Shown here piece by piece: positions 61,362 through 64,000 of a stretch of 64,000 nucleotides of DNA. Within the stretch, counting starts at the first letter, position 1. Every line of letters begins with the position of its first letter. The translations under genes and the position numbers were made by a program. The notes under the pieces were generated by a model. That model saw only the letters and a list, made by a program, of their open reading frames with translations, did not search any database and was not told the origin of the DNA. The stretch covers positions 1,712,001 through 1,776,000 of the forward strand of contig NZ_JAJOMX010000001.1 of the NCBI RefSeq assembly GCF_024699925.1. The letters are read 5' to 3'. This DNA is from Mesorhizobium sp. J428. Lineage in GTDB: Bacteria > Pseudomonadota > Alphaproteobacteria > Rhizobiales > Rhizobiaceae.

Positions 61362-62928
61362 CAGCCGCGTCCTCCGGTCTTACCGGCTTTCGCCGGTTTC
61401 GCGCCCCTGGCGAAACGCCTGGCCTGGCCGACCCAGTTCTCGCGGGCGATGCGCCCGTCGAATTCGAGATAGGCCTCCGCCGCGACGACATCCGCCTTCT
61501 TCCACGCGGCGATCTGGGCGAAGGTGGTGACGCCGTGCTCGGCGAGCTTGCGCGCGTTGACCGGCCCGATGCCCTTGATCAGCGTCAGGTCGTCGGCAAC
61601 GGCCGGAACCGCGCTTGCGGAAGCAGGCTTCGGCCGGGCAGGTTTCGCGGCGGCAGGCGATTTGGCCGGAGCCGTTGCCTTGGCCGCCGCCGGCTTCACC
61701 GCCGGGGCAGACATCAGCGATACGGGCGCCTGATCGGAGGGCTTCGCGCGGGGTCGCGTGGGCTTCGGTGCCACCGGCTGCGTTACAGCGGCGCCGGCCG
61801 CTGCCTCGGATTTGGCCTTTGAAGGTTTGGGCGTCGCCTCAGCCTTCGCCGGCTTGGCGGCCGGCTTCGCCTTCGCCGCCGGCTTGGGCTTTGCAGAAGG
61901 AGCCTTGGCGCTTTCGGCAGGCTTCACGCGATCGGCCTTTGACGCGCCGGGCGCGACCTTGACCAGCCCTTCGCTGTGGTCTGCATGCTCGATCGTGTCG
62001 AACACGGGTCCGGCCATCATCGACGACGACGGCGAGGGCCCCTGCTCCGGATCCGGCGTGCCGTCGAGCTGCTCGATGACATGCTCGTCGCCCACCTCGA
62101 CCAGCACCGTCTCGACCTCCTGGTCGTCGATGCCGAGATAGGCGGCGATGACCTTGGGGTCGCTCTTCACGAAGGACGGGTCGCCGTCGGAGATCTTGCG
62201 TCCGTATTCGAGCACGACGACGTGGTCGGAGATCTGCATGACCACCGACATGTCGTGCTCGATCAGCAGGATCGAGGTGCCGGTATTGTCCTTGATGTCG
62301 TTGAGCAGCGTGTTGAGCGCCAGCGACTCCTTGGGATTGAGGCCGGCTGCCGGCTCGTCAAGACAGAGCAGTTCCGGCCCGGTGCACATGGCGCGTGCGA
62401 TCTCGAGGCGACGCTGCGCGCCGTAGGGCAGGTCGCCGGCCGGGTCGTCGGCGCGGTCGATGAGGTCGGCCTTCTCCAGCCAGAAGGCGGCGAGTTCGCG
62501 TGATTCCGCCGAGGCCCGGCGATAGGCCGGAAAGCCGACTAGGCCAAGGATGGTGTAGCCCGACGCCTTCATCAGCTTGTTGTGTTGGGCGACCAGCAGG
62601 TTCTCCAGCACCGTCATGCCCGAGAAGAGGCGGATGTTCTGGAACGTGCGCGCGACCTTCGCCTTCGCCGGGATCTGGAAGTCCGGCAGGCGTTCGAGCA
62701 GATAGGCCGTGCCGTCGCGCCGCGTCAGCGTGATCATGCCCTCGGACGGCTTGTAAAAGCCGGTGATGCAGTTGAACACCGTCGTCTTGCCGGCACCGTT
62801 CGGGCCAATGAGAGCGGTGATCTCCCCGCGCCGCGCCTCGAAGGACAGGTCGCCCACGGCGACCAGTCCGCCGAACTTCATCGACAGGTGCTCTACCTTG
62901 AGAATGGGATCGGAAGCCACGATCGACA

Positions 62929-62929
<1 letters not shown>
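61361..62929 (-). CDS. livG: LivG ATP-binding protein with C-terminal helix-hairpin-helix domain
   Basis: This 522-residue protein is twice the usual LivG length (about 255). Residues 8-270 are a standard LivG ATPase: Walker A IGPNGAGKTT at 41-50, RTFQNIRLFSGMTVLENLLVAQH, LPYGAQRRLEIARAMCTGPELLCLDEPAAGLNP and LLIEHDMSVVMQISDHVVVLEYG. Residues 275-445 form an Asp/Glu- then Ala/Pro/Lys-rich linker with repeated KPAAKAKPA-type sequence. Residues about 445-510 are a helix-hairpin-helix domain (DDLTLIKGIGPVNARKLAEHG, then a TTFAQIAAWKKADV stretch). The same domain occurs at the C-terminus of rhizobial NuoE and L21. Its role here is unknown. The start overlaps livM. Confidence 0.9.

Positions 62930-64000
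<1,071 letters not shown>

Overview
The window is GC-rich, gene-dense chromosome of an alphaproteobacterium. It most resembles Hyphomicrobiales (Rhizobiales), probably a Mesorhizobium/Phyllobacteriaceae-like organism. The evidence is gene content: a fused SecDF, GapR (DUF2312), a DUF1013 regulator, DUF1192, DUF1036, DUF1244, a liv operon carrying a DUF6867 gene, paired YdcH/DUF465 proteins, a pyruvate carboxylase of R. etli type, FixK/Fnr-like boxes, and rhizobial-style intergenic palindromic repeats. No phage, integrase, IS element, rRNA or CRISPR array is visible. The only tRNA is tRNA-Ala(CGC).

Layout. 1-3.7 kb: minus-strand ABC uptake operon of NMT1/Thi5 type with an embedded nucleoside phosphorylase and an operator-like palindrome. 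3.9-11.5 kb: tRNA-Ala, yggT, DUF167, ppa, a LemA/TPM-domain membrane cluster, pdxY, DUF429 and a beta-carbonic anhydrase. 11.5-21.6 kb: Bcr-type efflux pump with its MarR repressor, an M3 oligopeptidase, a universal stress protein with a FixK-like box, the modABC-modE molybdate locus with two ModE boxes, a VOC/WYL-regulator pair, and an SDR. 21.7-28.1 kb: a coiled-coil membrane protein next to a membrane ClpP-like protease, a VIT-family transporter with a FixK/Fnr-like box, prpE, and a vapBC module. 28.1-34.5 kb: an SGNH hydrolase and a transglutaminase-like protein, a HypD-like DapA-family gene divergent from a GntR regulator over repeated TGATATATCA boxes, an unpaired Phd antitoxin, and mmsA divergent from a LysR gene. 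34.5-48.8 kb: DUF1013 regulator, quinone oxidoreductase, YcaD-like MFS, purE-purK, an unpaired XRE antitoxin-like gene, rpmJ, pyk, an N-formylglutamate amidohydrolase family gene, DUF1244, gapR and a HerA-like ATPase. 48.8-64 kb: secDF, an MFS, SDR/AraC pair, pyruvate carboxylase, and the liv branched-chain amino-acid ABC operon (livM-livG-livF-DUF6867-livJ, running off the right edge).

Three themes stand out. (1) Six conserved genes (DUF429, M3 peptidase, modA, WYL regulator, purE, pyruvate carboxylase) are each broken by one small indel while both halves remain well conserved. Several are core metabolic genes, so consensus errors in the assembly are the likeliest cause. (2) LivG carries a long Ala/Pro/Lys-rich linker and a C-terminal helix-hairpin-helix domain, an unexpected fusion on a transporter ATPase. 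(3) Several cis elements can be read directly: two FixK/Fnr-like boxes, two ModE boxes, GntR/VapB/XRE/MarR-type dyads, and two RNA structures that would occlude ribosome binding sites (upstream of a DUF1127-like small gene and upstream of livJ).

Work was by eye. No homology search was run, so family names come from recognised motifs and remembered family members.
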